Below are positions 9,730 to 20,030 of a stretch of 64,000 bases of DNA, piece after piece. The stretch comes from Prochlorococcus sp. AG-402-G22 (GTDB lineage: Bacteria; Cyanobacteriota; Cyanobacteriia; PCC-6307; Cyanobiaceae). Below the pieces are notes generated by a model that was not told where the DNA came from, searched no databases, and saw only the letters and a list, made by a program, of their open reading frames with translations. The translations under genes and the position numbers were made by a program. How positions within the stretch are numbered: position 1 is the stretch's first letter; the number at the start of each line of letters is the position of its first letter. The DNA lies in the NCBI GenBank assembly GCA_003217035.1, contig QCHV01000007.1:1-64000 (forward strand), read 5' to 3'.

Positions 9730-10293
9730 ATGCCGAACCCTGATAGAGAAAATTCCGAACAAAGGTCAAATCCAATGAAAATGCCAAGTCACATTGCTTT
9801 CAAAGAGGATACACAGAGTGTTCTTTGTAAGAGGCTATTAGCGTCTTCTCCAGAAGAAGGATGCGCCTTATTACTAGGAAATGAAAAGCAGATCAAAACT
9901 TCAATTCAAAATTTTTTGTTTGAAATTTCATTAATTTGGCCTTGTTCTAATATTTGGAAAAATGAACTTGAGTTTCTCCCAAAGCAAATTGAGGTAAATA
10001 CCAATCTGAAGCAAAGCCTTTCAAGAAAAAACCGTTTTACGATTGACCCAAGAGAGCAACTCCTTGCACAAAAATGGGCTCGAACAAAAAGCTTATCTAT
10101 ACTAGGCAGTGCACACTCACACCCATCTTCAGGAGCAATTCCTTCAAAAGTTGACCTTGACTTGAATTTTACGCCTGGATTAATTGTTATTGTGAGTGGC
10201 TCAGGAGAACTGCGTGCATGGTGGATAAACAATGCAAACAAAATAAAATCAACCGAGATCATGGTTTTGCCAAATACCAAACAAATAGCTTAA
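9730..10293 (+). CDS. JAMM/Mov34-type metalloprotease
   Basis: 187 residues (a second ATG at 9775 is a possible alternative start). The JAMM zinc motif is complete: GCALLLG supplies the upstream Glu position (EEGCALLLG), and SAHSHPSSGAIPSKVDLD gives the H-x-H...S-x-x-D set. The E1/rhodanese gene follows 16 bp downstream. Prokaryotic JAMM proteins next to ThiF/MoeB-type E1 enzymes process ubiquitin-like sulfur carriers by trimming the tail after a C-terminal Gly-Gly or cleaving carrier conjugates. No sulfur-carrier gene lies next to the pair, so it must be elsewhere. Function by context; substrate unknown. Confidence 0.85.
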   Translation: MPNPDRENSEQRSNPMKMPSHIAFKEDTQSVLCKRLLASSPEEGCALLLGNEKQIKTSIQNFLFEISLIWPCSNIWKNELEFLPKQIEVNTNLKQSLSRKNRFTIDPREQLLAQKWARTKSLSILGSAHSHPSSGAIPSKVDLDLNFTPGLIVIVSGSGELRAWWINNANKIKSTEIMVLPNTKQIA

Positions 10294-10309
10294 TAGTCTA
10301 ATTAATTCT

Positions 10310-11446
10310 ATGAAAAATATAAGTAAAGAAAAATCAGATTTAAGTAGCAAAGAGCTTGAGAGATATTCCAGACATATTGTATTGCCAGAAATTGGGATTA
10401 CCGGTCAAAAAAAACTTAAAAATAGCTCAGTTTTATGTATAGGTTGTGGCGGACTTGGTTCTCCGGTACTTCTTTATCTTGCAGCTTCTGGTATTGGGAG
10501 AATTGGAATTGTTGAAGATGATGTTGTCGAAGAGTCAAACTTACAAAGGCAAGTGATTCATGACAGCAAGTCTATTGGTAAATCAAAGATTAAGTCTGCT
10601 TATTCTCGAATATTGGATATCAACCCTAATTCCAAAGTTGAAGCTTTTCCAGTCTCTATCAATAACAATAATGCATTAGAAATTATTAAAAACTATGATA
10701 TAGTTTGTGATTGTACAGATAATTTTAAGAGTAGATATTTAATAAATGATGCTTGCGTAATTCTTGGAAAGCCAAATATATATGGTTCAGTATCAATGTT
10801 TGAAGGGCAAGCGTCTGTATTTAATCTAGGAAAAGATAGTCCAAACTTTAGAGACTTAGTTCCAGTGCCACCTCCTATGGAACTGCTTCCCTCTTGCAAT
10901 GAAGCAGGAGTACTTGGAGTCATCCCAGGGATAATTGGCATAATTCAAGCTACCGAAGTAATAAAAATAGTTACTGGCATAGGCTCCACACTAAATGGGC
11001 GAATATTAGTTTTTGATGGTTTAAATATGAAGTTCAAAGAATTAAATTTAAAAAAAAGTAAAACAAGGAAGAAAATTAAATCTTTAATTAACTATGAGGA
11101 GTTTTGTTCTTCTAAAAACTTTTCCAAGAAAGTCTCAGTGTCTAGCATAACACCAAGCGAATTGAAAGATTTAATCAAAAGTCAACCGAGCAAAAATATT
11201 TTGCTAGATGTAAGAAGTGAAAGAGAGTATCATGAAAATTCGATTGAAGGTTCCATTTTAATACCATTGCAAAATATAGAAGAAAAAGAAAATATTGAAA
11301 AAATAAGGGAGCTATCTAGAGCTAAAAGTTTATATATTCATTGCAAAACTGGGAAAAGGTCTCACAAAGCGATAATTAAATTAAAGGAATATGGCATTGA
11401 TGCAATTAATTTAAAGGGTGGTATTAATGCATGGAATAAAGAGTGA
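10310..11446 (+). CDS. moeB: MoeB/ThiF-like E1 adenylyltransferase with C-terminal rhodanese domain
   Basis: 378 residues. E1 domain: LERYSRHIVLPEIGITGQKKL start, the ATP motif CIGCGGLGSPV at about 44-54, DCTDNFKSRYLIND, and LLPSCNEAGVLGV carrying the conserved cysteine of the crossover loop. The rhodanese domain runs from about residue 285 with active-site loop HCKTGKRS (Cys at about 346). The layout is that of Uba4/MOCS3-type proteins, which adenylate a sulfur-carrier C-terminus and then pass persulfide to it for molybdopterin, thiamine or tRNA thiolation. The usual pair of zinc CxxC motifs is not evident. It probably works with the adjoining JAMM protein. The symbol reflects family use, not proven specificity. 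Confidence 0.88.
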   Translation: MKNISKEKSDLSSKELERYSRHIVLPEIGITGQKKLKNSSVLCIGCGGLGSPVLLYLAASGIGRIGIVEDDVVEESNLQRQVIHDSKSIGKSKIKSAYSRILDINPNSKVEAFPVSINNNNALEIIKNYDIVCDCTDNFKSRYLINDACVILGKPNIYGSVSMFEGQASVFNLGKDSPNFRDLVPVPPPMELLPSCNEAGVLGVIPGIIGIIQATEVIKIVTGIGSTLNGRILVFDGLNMKFKELNLKKSKTRKKIKSLINYEEFCSSKNFSKKVSVSSITPSELKDLIKSQPSKNILLDVRSEREYHENSIEGSILIPLQNIEEKENIEKIRELSRAKSLYIHCKTGKRSHKAIIKLKEYGIDAINLKGGINAWNKE

Positions 11447-11475
11447 AGATTATGTACCAACCTTAGTTGAATTAT

Positions 11476-12687
11476 TTAATAATCGACTCCCCGCTTAAGA
11501 TTAACCCCTTGCTCAGCGTAATGTTTATGGCAAACCATTTCTGAATGAACACTCGCAAGATCAAAATAAGAAGGGTGATTTTTACATCGACCAGTAATAA
11601 TAACTTCAGTTTCTGCAGGTTTACGTAGCAAAGTCTCCACAATTGTCTCCACGGGCAGGAGCTCAAGGTCCACAGTAGGGTTTAATTCATCAAGAATGAC
11701 AGTTTTATAAAGGCCACTGGCAATAGCAGCCCTAGCTATTTCCCAAGCTCGCTCTGCTTCCACATAATCCACTGGCTGTTGTTGACCTCGCCAAACAATC
11801 GCATCTCTTCCTGAACGTAAATGATCAACCAAATGGGGATAACTTTCTCGGAGAGCCGCTATGGCTGCATCTTCAGTGTAACCACTACCTCCCTTCAACC
11901 ATTGCAAAATTAAAACGCGATGACTTTTATCTTGACTGATACCTCGGCCTATAGCCTGCAAGGCTTTGCCTAATGCACTAGTAGATTTACCCTTTCCTTC
12001 ACCAGTATAAATTTCTATTCCTCCTAAGCTATTGTTCTTAGTAAAGGATTGATTCTCTGCATCTAAGCGACGATGTGCTCGCATTTCTGAATGCAATTCT
12101 GCAATATCAATAAGATCAGTTGGAGCAGCACGTCCAGTAACTATTATCTCCATGCCATCTGGTCTTGAAGCCAGTGTTTTAACCACGTCATCTAAAGGGA
12201 GTAAACCAAGTTCCAACACAGGATTCAATTCATCTAATACAACTACTGAATAAAGTGCGCTTGCAATAGCTCCTTTTGCAATATCCCACCCTCTTCGAGC
12301 CTCACTCTCGTCAAACTTGGTGGCCTCCTGCGCTGTAAAATAATCCGCCCTGCCAGTCCGAACTTGATCTATTAAATGTGGAAATCCCTGCTGTAAAGCT
12401 TCAATTGCAGAATCTTCATCGTATTCCCTTCCAGGTCCTTTTAAAAAGCGAAGTAAAAGTACTCTTGTTCTACGTTGTTCACAAATTCCTAGTCCTATTG
12501 TTCGCAAAACAACTCCTAATGCTGCCTGACTTTTTCCCTTACCATCTCCGTCATAAATATGTAATTGCCCATGACTGCGTTCTTTGCTATCAGTTGCAGT
12601 AACGATTCCAATACGCTTTGTGCGTCCAGCCTTTTGAGACTGAATGTTGTTTTTGATCGTTTTAGCTTCTTCCTGTTTTGAGTCCAT
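11476..12687 (-). CDS. cobO: Cob(I)alamin adenosyltransferase, tandem two-domain form
   Basis: 403 residues, twice the usual CobO/BtuR length of about 200. Two homologous halves are visible: P-loop GDGKGKSQAALG with partner region VVLDELNPVLELGLLP, and P-loop GEGKGKSTSALG with VILDELNPTVDLELLP; both halves also have (E/I)IVTGR(A/C). Each half looks catalytically complete. It transfers adenosyl from ATP to cob(I)alamin, the last steps of the corrin pathway needed by B12-dependent enzymes of Prochlorococcus. Convergent with moeB (29 bp) and divergent from larE. An internal duplication with fusion is the simplest explanation. Confidence 0.9.
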   Translation of the reverse strand: MDSKQEEAKTIKNNIQSQKAGRTKRIGIVTATDSKERSHGQLHIYDGDGKGKSQAALGVVLRTIGLGICEQRRTRVLLLRFLKGPGREYDEDSAIEALQQGFPHLIDQVRTGRADYFTAQEATKFDESEARRGWDIAKGAIASALYSVVVLDELNPVLELGLLPLDDVVKTLASRPDGMEIIVTGRAAPTDLIDIAELHSEMRAHRRLDAENQSFTKNNSLGGIEIYTGEGKGKSTSALGKALQAIGRGISQDKSHRVLILQWLKGGSGYTEDAAIAALRESYPHLVDHLRSGRDAIVWRGQQQPVDYVEAERAWEIARAAIASGLYKTVILDELNPTVDLELLPVETIVETLLRKPAETEVIITGRCKNHPSYFDLASVHSEMVCHKHYAEQGVNLKRGVDY

Positions 12688-12760
12688 TCAAGAATGTCAC
12701 TTCAAATAGAGCTTAACCAGATCCAACAATGAAGATAGTCTTCAAGGGGATGCTGAAAAA

Positions 12761-13600
12761 ATGGTTTTAAAACTCCAAGAACCCCTGAGTGAAGCTAAGT
12801 TGCACCAATTAGAGCTTCTTAGATCCACTATTAAGAAAATAGGGAAAGTTTGTGTTGCTTATTCTGGTGGAGTAGATAGTTCACTAATTGCTGCAATTTC
12901 CCAAGAACAACTCGGTGAAAATGCAATTGCTATCACAGGCGTCTCAGATTCACTGGCCCCTTATCTTCGTAAGGAAGCAAAACAACAAGCTCATTGGATT
13001 GGGATCCGACATCAAGAATGCCTAACAAAGGAGTTGGAAAATCCGAATTACAGCCAAAACCCATCAGATAGATGTTTTGCTTGTAAACAAGAACTGCATA
13101 AACATCTTGCAAAGATTGCAGACCATTTCCCAAATGCTCAAGTAATTGATGGAGTGAATTTTGACGATCTTAGCGACCATAGACCTGGCATTGATGCAGC
13201 TCGTATAGCAGGAGTTAGGTCGCCACTTGCAGAAAATAAAATTCAAAAGTCAACCATTAGAGCTATTTCTAAAGCCCTTGGCTTCCCTTGGTGGGATAAA
13301 CCATCTCAACCTTGCTTGGCATCTCGTTTTCCTTATGGTGAGTCGATTACTTCTTTACGTCTCAATCAAGTAGCTCTAGCTGAAAAATGGCTGATTGACA
13401 ATGGATTTCCAGAAGTTCGGGTACGTATTCAAGGATTTGGTGCGAAGCTTGAACTACCTGTAGACCGCATACACGATTTACTCACAACAATTCAAAGAGA
13501 AGAAATTGTAGACTTCTTCTTATCTATTGGATTTAGTTCAATCAGTGTTGACCTCGAAGGACTAATTAGTGGAAAACTAAATAGAGAAAAAGAAAAGTAA
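12761..13600 (+). CDS. larE: ATP-dependent sacrificial sulfur transferase LarE family
   Basis: 279 residues. PP-loop VAYSGGVDSSLIAA at about 32-45, the CxxC-bearing motif SDRCFACKQELH, and VRSPLAENKIQKSTIRAIS plus QPCLASRFPYGESIT are typical of LarE. Known LarE enzymes give up a cysteine sulfur (or use a Cys cluster) to make the nickel-pincer cofactor of lactate racemase. No larA, larB or larC lies within the window, so the target here is open, and many cyanobacteria carry LarE-like proteins without a lactate racemase. Starts 73 bp from cobO on the opposite strand. Confidence 0.85.
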   Translation: MVLKLQEPLSEAKLHQLELLRSTIKKIGKVCVAYSGGVDSSLIAAISQEQLGENAIAITGVSDSLAPYLRKEAKQQAHWIGIRHQECLTKELENPNYSQNPSDRCFACKQELHKHLAKIADHFPNAQVIDGVNFDDLSDHRPGIDAARIAGVRSPLAENKIQKSTIRAISKALGFPWWDKPSQPCLASRFPYGESITSLRLNQVALAEKWLIDNGFPEVRVRIQGFGAKLELPVDRIHDLLTTIQREEIVDFFLSIGFSSISVDLEGLISGKLNREKEK

Positions 13601-13651
13601 TTACTGGATTATTTATAAAGGTGTCTTAAACAATGAAGTTGCTCCCCACAT

Positions 13652-14110
13652 CTAATGGCGATGGCTCTTTATGACAGGAGTGTCGCGACTTAAAGTTTTT
13701 AAAGAGTAATTTGTCGCTTGCAATTCTTTGCGAAGAAGCTCACAAGCCCTTTCAGGCATAGTGTGATCTCCGCAAGTAAAAACATCAATAGCAGCATATC
13801 GACTTTCAGGCCAAGTATGAACAGAAATATGAGATTCAGCTAATAGAGCTAATGCTGTTACTCCTTGAGGGGCAAATTTATGGGTAATAAGATTAAGAAG
13901 ATTGGCACCAGAAACTTTTGACGCAATTGTAATTATTGTTCTGATAAAAGCTTCATCATTAAGTTTGGGCGAATCACATTCATAGAGTTCGAGAATGCAA
14001 TGTTTTCCAACCATTCTTTGAGAACTATATTTTTCACTAGAAGAGCGCACCTGGTTGTCAGAGTTAATCCATCCAGGATTTGGATGTAAAAAAGAAAAAA
14101 TTGGTTCCAT
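13652..14110 (-). CDS. speD: S-adenosylmethionine decarboxylase proenzyme
   Basis: 152 residues; an internal ATG at 14014 ([14 protein letters not shown]) could be the true start and would give the usual size of about 120 residues for the class 1B enzyme. The self-cleavage motif [14 protein letters not shown] is present, with the serine that becomes the pyruvoyl group; the [10 protein letters not shown] motif follows. It makes decarboxylated SAM, the aminopropyl donor for spermidine synthesis. It shares direction with recF upstream (56 bp gap). Confidence 0.9.
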   Translation of the reverse strand: MEPIFSFLHPNPGWINSDNQVRSSSEKYSSQRMVGKHCILELYECDSPKLNDEAFIRTIITIASKVSGANLLNLITHKFAPQGVTALALLAESHISVHTWPESRYAAIDVFTCGDHTMPERACELLRKELQATNYSLKTLSRDTPVIKSHRH

Positions 14111-14165
14111 CTACTCTTAGAAATAGTCTCACAGCTTAGCTGAATCATTGCCATACATCTTGATT

Positions 14166-15254
14166 TCATAATTCAAGAATTTGAGAATCAGCCTTCCAAT
14201 CTCCCTCAAATGCTTCCAAATGAGTTGCACTAATTAAACACTGGTGCTTATGTCCAACTGCCTCAAGAAGCAATAATTGTCTTATTGGGTCAAGCTCAGC
14301 CAAAACATCATCTAAAAGAAGTATGGGATTCTCCCCAAAAATTTCTCCTACAAGTTCTAATTCAGCCAGCTTCAAAGACAAAACGATCGTCCTTTGTTGA
14401 CCAGCTGATCCAAACCTCCTAGCAGAAACTCCATTAAGTAAAAACTCAATCTCATCTCGATGAGGGCCAATTTTGCAACTACCCAATCTCCGCTCTTCGA
14501 CTCTTTGACTAAAAAGTTGTTTCTCAATAGATAAACGAAACCTTAATTCTTCTTCGCCTTCCTCTAAAAATGCACCTGGCACATAATGGAGCTTTAAACC
14601 TTCAGCATCTTTACTAAGTCTTTTTTGCCAAGCATCTGCAAGAGGTTGCAACCTAGATAAGGCCCTCATCCTGCGACGATGGATCCTAGTGCTGACTAAA
14701 GCCATTTGAACATCAAAAGCATCTAATAACGCTTCAAAATCTTCATCAGCGTTATCTTGCCAGCGCCTCCAAAGTTGATTCCTTTGACGTAATAATCTGG
14801 CAAACCTACTAATTAAATCCGAATAAATTGGCTCTAATTGAAGAACAACTCTATCAAGCCAGTGCCTTCTTAAAGAGGGCTCTCCTCTTACCAAAAGTAG
14901 GTCAAGCGCACTAAATCCAACACATCTTAATGGGCCTATTAAATCTATTTGTCGAGTTACAATTTTTTCATTTTTATATGCTTTTCGCCCGCCCTTTCTT
15001 CTTAGTTCTAATTCAATCTGATCTTTATCAGATGTAATCGCCTTCAAAAAAGCACTCTTTTCATCCCAATAAATTAAATCTTGATCACTGCTTGATCGAT
15101 GAGATCGAAGACTGCCTAGTAATTCGACAGATTCAAGAAGGTTTGATTTGCCAATGCCATTTGATCCAATAACTAGAAGTCTTTTTTTAGTCAACTCGAG
15201 CTCAAACCGCCTGTAATTACGGAAACAATTTAGTTGTAGGTGATGGAGACTAAT
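14166..15254 (-). CDS. recF: DNA replication and repair protein RecF, probable ATT start
   Basis: 362 residues if read from ATT at 15252-15254, which gives [19 protein letters not shown], the conserved RecF first strand with the FRNY motif. The first conventional start is TTG at 15194, which would delete this strand (342 residues). No ATG, GTG or TTG lies between the upstream in-frame stop and the ATT. Walker [13 protein letters not shown], the signature region around [18 protein letters not shown] and Walker [14 protein letters not shown] are intact. RecF loads RecA at gaps with RecO and RecR. ATT is a rare but known start codon (as in infC). Confidence 0.9.
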   Translation of the reverse strand: MSLHHLQLNCFRNYRRFELELTKKRLLVIGSNGIGKSNLLESVELLGSLRSHRSSSDQDLIYWDEKSAFLKAITSDKDQIELELRRKGGRKAYKNEKIVTRQIDLIGPLRCVGFSALDLLLVRGEPSLRRHWLDRVVLQLEPIYSDLISRFARLLRQRNQLWRRWQDNADEDFEALLDAFDVQMALVSTRIHRRRMRALSRLQPLADAWQKRLSKDAEGLKLHYVPGAFLEEGEEELRFRLSIEKQLFSQRVEERRLGSCKIGPHRDEIEFLLNGVSARRFGSAGQQRTIVLSLKLAELELVGEIFGENPILLLDDVLAELDPIRQLLLLEAVGHKHQCLISATHLEAFEGDWKADSQILEL

Positions 15255-15335
15255 CTTTCTTAGGCGACCTTTAGCTAAGGTAGCTTCAATGAGGCTTTAA
15301 AGACCAAGTCTCATATAACGGCATAATGCCAATAT

Positions 15336-15409
15336 GGGCATGTAGCTCAGCTGGATAGAGCATCAGATTCCGGTTCTGAGAGTCGGGGGTTCGAGTCCCT
15401 CCATGCTCG
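15336..15409 (+). tRNA. trnR: tRNA-Arg (anticodon CCG)
   Basis: 74 nt cloverleaf. Acceptor GGGCATG pairs with CATGCTC (one G-U), anticodon stem TCAGA/TCTGA encloses TTCCGGT with CCG, T arm GGGGG-TTCGAGT-CCCTC. Lies between the divergently oriented recF and the tail of the GNAT gene. Confidence 0.96.
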
Positions 15410-15423
15410 TAACTTTGAAAAAG

Positions 15424-15876
15424 CTAGCGAAGCCTATAAGCCATTACACGAATTCCATTCGGATCTAATAAAAACCCTTGTGATCGCAAACCATCAATAG
15501 CGATTATCGGGGCTGCTAATGAAACACTACATCCAGGTAAGTGTTGCTTAATAATTGCAAGTGAATGATGCACTAATACTGCCAAAAATTGCTTTTGAAA
15601 ACCTCCAGGCTCAGCGGCAAGGTCCCAAAGGTTTGCATTCAAACCTTTATCACTAGTTATACGAACAAAACCAACAAGTTTTTCTGTCTTTTCTTCTTTA
15701 AGGCTTGTATTACAAAAACTATTTCTTAAAGCCAAGGACAATTTCTTTGAAGGATGAGTTTCCCCATAGCAGCTTGAGAGAAGACGATTTAATGCATCCG
15801 GAGATGGTGGTTCTTTTGTCTCCAAGACAAAGCCCTTAGGTAATTTTGGTATTTTTGAATTTTGAAAAGGAATCAA
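15424..15876 (-). CDS. GNAT-family acetyltransferase-like protein
   Basis: 150 residues. The central region (KLVGFVRITSDKGLNANLWDLAAEP) followed by a Gly/Phe turn and a helix (LAVLVHHSLAIIKQHLPG) fits the beta4-beta5-alpha GNAT core, though the acetyl-CoA loop (Q/RxxGxG/A) is replaced by GGFQKQF and is therefore weak. It ends the ppc-gshA-trpE run, starting 3 bp after the ppc stop, so it is surely co-transcribed. Substrate unknown. Confidence 0.65.
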   Translation of the reverse strand: MIPFQNSKIPKLPKGFVLETKEPPSPDALNRLLSSCYGETHPSKKLSLALRNSFCNTSLKEEKTEKLVGFVRITSDKGLNANLWDLAAEPGGFQKQFLAVLVHHSLAIIKQHLPGCSVSLAAPIIAIDGLRSQGFLLDPNGIRVMAYRLR

Positions 15877-15879
15877 GTT

Positions 15880-18800
15880 TTAACCTGTATTGCGCATTCC
15901 CGCAGCAATGCCATTGATAGTTAATAATGCGCCTCTTAATAATTCACTACGGCTATAAGTACGAGCCACATCTCCTTCATTCAAAACAGATTCACTAACA
16001 GGTGGTTGGCGGTTTTGATCTCTTAATCGCCGAAGTAAAGCAACCTGAAGAAATCCCAGGGGAACTATTGTGCGATTCCTAAGCTCCACTGATGATTGCA
16101 AAGCAGGGTCTGCACTGAGAAGCTTTGATTTTCCTGTAATTTCTAAAATCAATTGTTTTGTTAGATGATATTCATCAAAAATTATTGAAAAAATCTGTTT
16201 AAATGCATCTTTATTTTTAGGACTTCCAAGGCTAACAACATAATGATTAGCTACTTCTAAGTCTACTTTAGAAAGAGTCATCTCTACTTTAGAAATAAGC
16301 ATTCGAAAAAACGGCCACCGCTGATGCAACATTCTTAGCAACTCAATTTGAGCAGAGTCTGACTCCAGTTCAGCAGCCAAAGCAGTTCCTACACCAAACC
16401 AACTTGGCAAAAGGAACCTGCTTTGAGTCCATCCAAAAACCCATGGGATTGCTCTGAGACTCGACAATTGCTTGTTGCCAGACTTCCTACGAGTAGGGCG
16501 ACTAGAAATTTGTAATTTACTGATTTCTTCAATAGGAGTTACTTCCTGAAAGAAAGCTACAAGTTCAGGATTATCATGCACTAAAGCTCGATAATGCTGT
16601 CTCGAACGAGCTGCCAGTCTCGCCATCAATTCATTCCAAATAGGCGTTGCATCCAATTGATTAGTCACCAAACTGTTTTGGAGAACAGCTGTAGTAACTG
16701 TTTCCAAATTATAGAGTGCTAGTTCAGGCAAACTATATTTTGAAGCAAGCACCTCTCCCTGTTCAGTAATTTTAATTCTTCCTTTTAAAGTCCCACTTGG
16801 TTGAGCAAGTATTGCTTGATAAGCAGGCCCTCCACCTCTACCAACAGATCCTCCACGACCATGAAATAAACGTAAGGATACCCCATGTTGGCTAGCAAGG
16901 TTCTGAAGAGCAATTTGAGCCTGATGAATTTCCCAATTACTAGATAAAAAGCCAGAGTCTTTATTGCTATCTGAGTAACCAAGCATAAGCTCCTGCAATG
17001 GCTGAAGCTTTTCTCCAACACGAGGTAACAAGCCTAGATAGTAATTTGAATTAAACAATTCCTCCATCACTGTAGGTGCTCGCTGCAAGTCCTCAACAGT
17101 CTCAAATAGAGGAACTACCAACAAGTCAGAAGAACCTGAAGATATGTCTACTAAACCTGCTTCTTTAGCGAGCAAAAGAACTTCTAACAGATCAGAAACA
17201 GAATGACTCATTGAAATTACATACGATCTGCAGATACGACTACCAAACTCCTCTTGCAAGCGATGAAGCATCCGAAAAACGGAAATTGTTTCTTCTGTAT
17301 TACTCGACCATTCAACAGAAGCAGGAATCAATGGTCTACGCGTTTGTAATTCTTTCTGTAACCAGCTTACTTTTTCATCCTCTGTCATTTCCTGGTAGGG
17401 AATTGGCAAGTCAAGATATCTAGTCAACTCATCTAAAGCATCGCTATGACGAAGACTTTCTTGGCGAATATCTAGACTTGCCAAAGAAAATCCGAAAATA
17501 TGAACCTGAGTCAATAAAGTATCTAATGATTCACAACTAAGTTCTGTTGCGACCAAGCTATTGCGAATAAGTTCTAAATCACTTCTAAATTCAGCTATCG
17601 AGCAATAATATAGATCTTCAAAAGGTTGGCCTGAATAACTTAAAGAGTTAATAGCTTCTGGTACTGTTTTCCATCCCGCATCAGCCAGTTCTTGATTACG
17701 TTGATGAGTTAACTTCAGACGTTGCAAAATATAACTTAGCTTTAATCGATATGGTTCAAGCCTATATCTAGCTGCTCGTTCCTCATAGACCTCAGGGAAT
17801 CGAACTCTATCCATTTCCAAAGACTCTAATAATGGAGAGCTGACCTGACTCCATTGCATGGAAATGCTTAATTGGTCCCTAATTTCTTGAACTGACCTAA
17901 CATATCTCTCCAACATCAATTGTCGCTGGTAGCAAGCTGCTCTCCAAGTGATTTCAGGAGTGACAGAAGGGTTCCCATCGCGATCTGAGCCGACCCAAGA
18001 CCCAAATGTACAAAATGCTTCTCTTGGAACTTCCACATCGGGATAACTTTCTAATAGCGCTGAGTTTATTCGACGTCGAAGCTGGGGCATAGCATCGAAT
18101 AGAACCTGTTGAAAATAATGAAGTGCATAATCAACTTCATCTAAAACTGTTGGTTTAAACTGATGCAACTCATCAGTACGCCACCAAAGTCTTATCTCTT
18201 CTTCTAGTTGCAATCTGAGACTATCTTTTTCAGAAGGCGAAATTGTCATTTCAGATTGCAGTCTTTGCAGCAAATTGGCAACCTTTCGTTGCTTATGGCG
18301 AACGGTATGCCTAACTATTTCTGTGGGATGGGCCGTAAAAACCAGACGGATATCTATCTCTCTAAGTAGCTCTTCTAATTGAGCTGGAGGAACATTAAGG
18401 CGTTTTAAGCGTTCAAATAATTGTCTAAATGTTGCTGGCGATGTTTGGCTTGCCAAAGGTGGAGCAAAAGGATCTATTTCAGAATCAGAAATGTCTCCTT
18501 GAAAACTACTAATGCTTTCTAAATAGCTATCTTCCTCAATTCTTTGCTCCAGGATGTTGACCAATTGAAAATACAAAGAAAACGCTCGGGCCGCTGAAAT
18601 CGCTTCAGCCAAGTCCATCTGCTCAATTAATAAAACAATTTCAGTAACTTGACTTTTGGGCTCGTTGGCAGACGAGAGAATAGGGTTGCTTAATTCTTTA
18701 AGGCGAAGTATACGTTGAATTTGCTCGACAGGACATTCACTACGTAAAACGGTCTGCCAAAGATCTTCAACTAAAGTCAATCTCTCTTGCAACAAATTTA

Positions 18801-18894
18801 TAGAGCGGCTTTCAAATCCAACTTGACTATCTGCTTCTGCAGATACTTTTCGTTTAGAAGATAAATTTTCTAATTCTGATCGTGACATAGTCAT
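15880..18894 (-). CDS. ppc: Phosphoenolpyruvate carboxylase
   Basis: 1004 residues, typical for cyanobacterial PEPC. Conserved elements: [14 protein letters not shown] with the catalytic His near residue 190, [50 protein letters not shown], and the C-terminal MRNTG ending that all PEPCs share. It adds bicarbonate to PEP to give oxaloacetate, feeding aspartate and 2-oxoglutarate synthesis. Its start overlaps the gshA stop by 4 bp. Confidence 0.98.
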   Translation of the reverse strand: MTMSRSELENLSSKRKVSAEADSQVGFESRSINLLQERLTLVEDLWQTVLRSECPVEQIQRILRLKELSNPILSSANEPKSQVTEIVLLIEQMDLAEAISAARAFSLYFQLVNILEQRIEEDSYLESISSFQGDISDSEIDPFAPPLASQTSPATFRQLFERLKRLNVPPAQLEELLREIDIRLVFTAHPTEIVRHTVRHKQRKVANLLQRLQSEMTISPSEKDSLRLQLEEEIRLWWRTDELHQFKPTVLDEVDYALHYFQQVLFDAMPQLRRRINSALLESYPDVEVPREAFCTFGSWVGSDRDGNPSVTPEITWRAACYQRQLMLERYVRSVQEIRDQLSISMQWSQVSSPLLESLEMDRVRFPEVYEERAARYRLEPYRLKLSYILQRLKLTHQRNQELADAGWKTVPEAINSLSYSGQPFEDLYYCSIAEFRSDLELIRNSLVATELSCESLDTLLTQVHIFGFSLASLDIRQESLRHSDALDELTRYLDLPIPYQEMTEDEKVSWLQKELQTRRPLIPASVEWSSNTEETISVFRMLHRLQEEFGSRICRSYVISMSHSVSDLLEVLLLAKEAGLVDISSGSSDLLVVPLFETVEDLQRAPTVMEELFNSNYYLGLLPRVGEKLQPLQELMLGYSDSNKDSGFLSSNWEIHQAQIALQNLASQHGVSLRLFHGRGGSVGRGGGPAYQAILAQPSGTLKGRIKITEQGEVLASKYSLPELALYNLETVTTAVLQNSLVTNQLDATPIWNELMARLAARSRQHYRALVHDNPELVAFFQEVTPIEEISKLQISSRPTRRKSGNKQLSSLRAIPWVFGWTQSRFLLPSWFGVGTALAAELESDSAQIELLRMLHQRWPFFRMLISKVEMTLSKVDLEVANHYVVSLGSPKNKDAFKQIFSIIFDEYHLTKQLILEITGKSKLLSADPALQSSVELRNRTIVPLGFLQVALLRRLRDQNRQPPVSESVLNEGDVARTYSRSELLRGALLTINGIAAGMRNTG

Positions 18895-20030
18895 CCCAAT
18901 GTGGCTGATGGTTTGTAAGGCAAACTTTCCTCATTCTCCATTTCATCAATAGTCTCTTTTAAAAGAACATGCACTGGAACACCATTTGAATGACCACTTA
19001 CCCATTTCATTGACTGATTTCCCTTTTCTAATATTTCATGAATAGGGTTAAGTTGATGCAAAAGACCCATATCCTTGGCTAAGGGCGTCACATTTTCTAG
19101 CAAATTGACTATCCATTGGCGGCAAGAAATCTTCTCGCCATCTACCCAATTGATTAAAGTTGAGTCCAGACTAGATTTTGCGGCCAACTCTTCATTCATA
19201 TCAATTATTTTAGATAGCTCACTAAGCGATAAACTACTTACTTCTTGGGGGTCTAATTTACTTGGATTATTTAAGAGACTCAAGACTCTTAATTCAAGCA
19301 AAGTAGTTACTGCTAAAAGTAATTCGCAATCAGTAATTAGATCACAAATACGAAGTTCCAGACGATTCAATTTATAGGGGCGATCTGGTCCATTGGCTCT
19401 TGCAGAAGTCCATAAATGTCTTTCATTATGCATAGCGCCTTCTGCAAGCTGTTGTTCGATCCAACTTACATATTGAGCATGGTTAATAAATAAAGGAACA
19501 TCTTTTGGAGTCCTTGGGAATTGAATCCATCTTTGAGAATGAAAACCTGTCATTTTGCCATCTAAAAAAGGAGAGCTCGCACTAAGGGATAAAAACAAGG
19601 CCGCCTCACAACGTACTAATCTAAGTGCAGCGAAAAGAGAAGCTAAGTCTTCAATACCTAAATTGATATGAACACTTGCTGTAACTACATTTGTACCATA
19701 ACTTCTTTCTATAAAATCATGGTAATCATTAAACGAATCCGATCTTTCAAATTGTTCAGTATTTCCTAAAGACAATGTACTTCCAGGCAAAATAGTTAAT
19801 CCATAATTAGACAACCATTTTCTTAATTTCCTTCTAGGTGCCAGAAGAGATTCCTTTAGATTTGTATATTCCAATTCAGGTTTAGTTATGTACTCAAGGT
19901 TTCGTTTGTCAGGCTCTTTCACAAAATCTGGGAACTCTTTTGTAACTGAGTCAGAAACCCCAACATTCTCTCCTGTCAAAAGTCCAGTAAAGAGTTCAAC
20001 TTCAAAGCCCTTTAGTAATAAGCTATTCAT
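18891..20030 (-). CDS. gshA: Glutamate-cysteine ligase, cyanobacterial type
   Basis: 379 residues. The fold features I can recognise are [40 protein letters not shown] and [15 protein letters not shown], which match the GCS2/cyanobacterial glutamate-cysteine ligase family. It performs the first step of glutathione synthesis. Overlaps by 4 bp with trpE upstream and with ppc downstream, so the three are translationally coupled. Confidence 0.85.
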   Translation of the reverse strand: MNSLLLKGFEVELFTGLLTGENVGVSDSVTKEFPDFVKEPDKRNLEYITKPELEYTNLKESLLAPRRKLRKWLSNYGLTILPGSTLSLGNTEQFERSDSFNDYHDFIERSYGTNVVTASVHINLGIEDLASLFAALRLVRCEAALFLSLSASSPFLDGKMTGFHSQRWIQFPRTPKDVPLFINHAQYVSWIEQQLAEGAMHNERHLWTSARANGPDRPYKLNRLELRICDLITDCELLLAVTTLLELRVLSLLNNPSKLDPQEVSSLSLSELSKIIDMNEELAAKSSLDSTLINWVDGEKISCRQWIVNLLENVTPLAKDMGLLHQLNPIHEILEKGNQSMKWVSGHSNGVPVHVLLKETIDEMENEESLPYKPSATLG

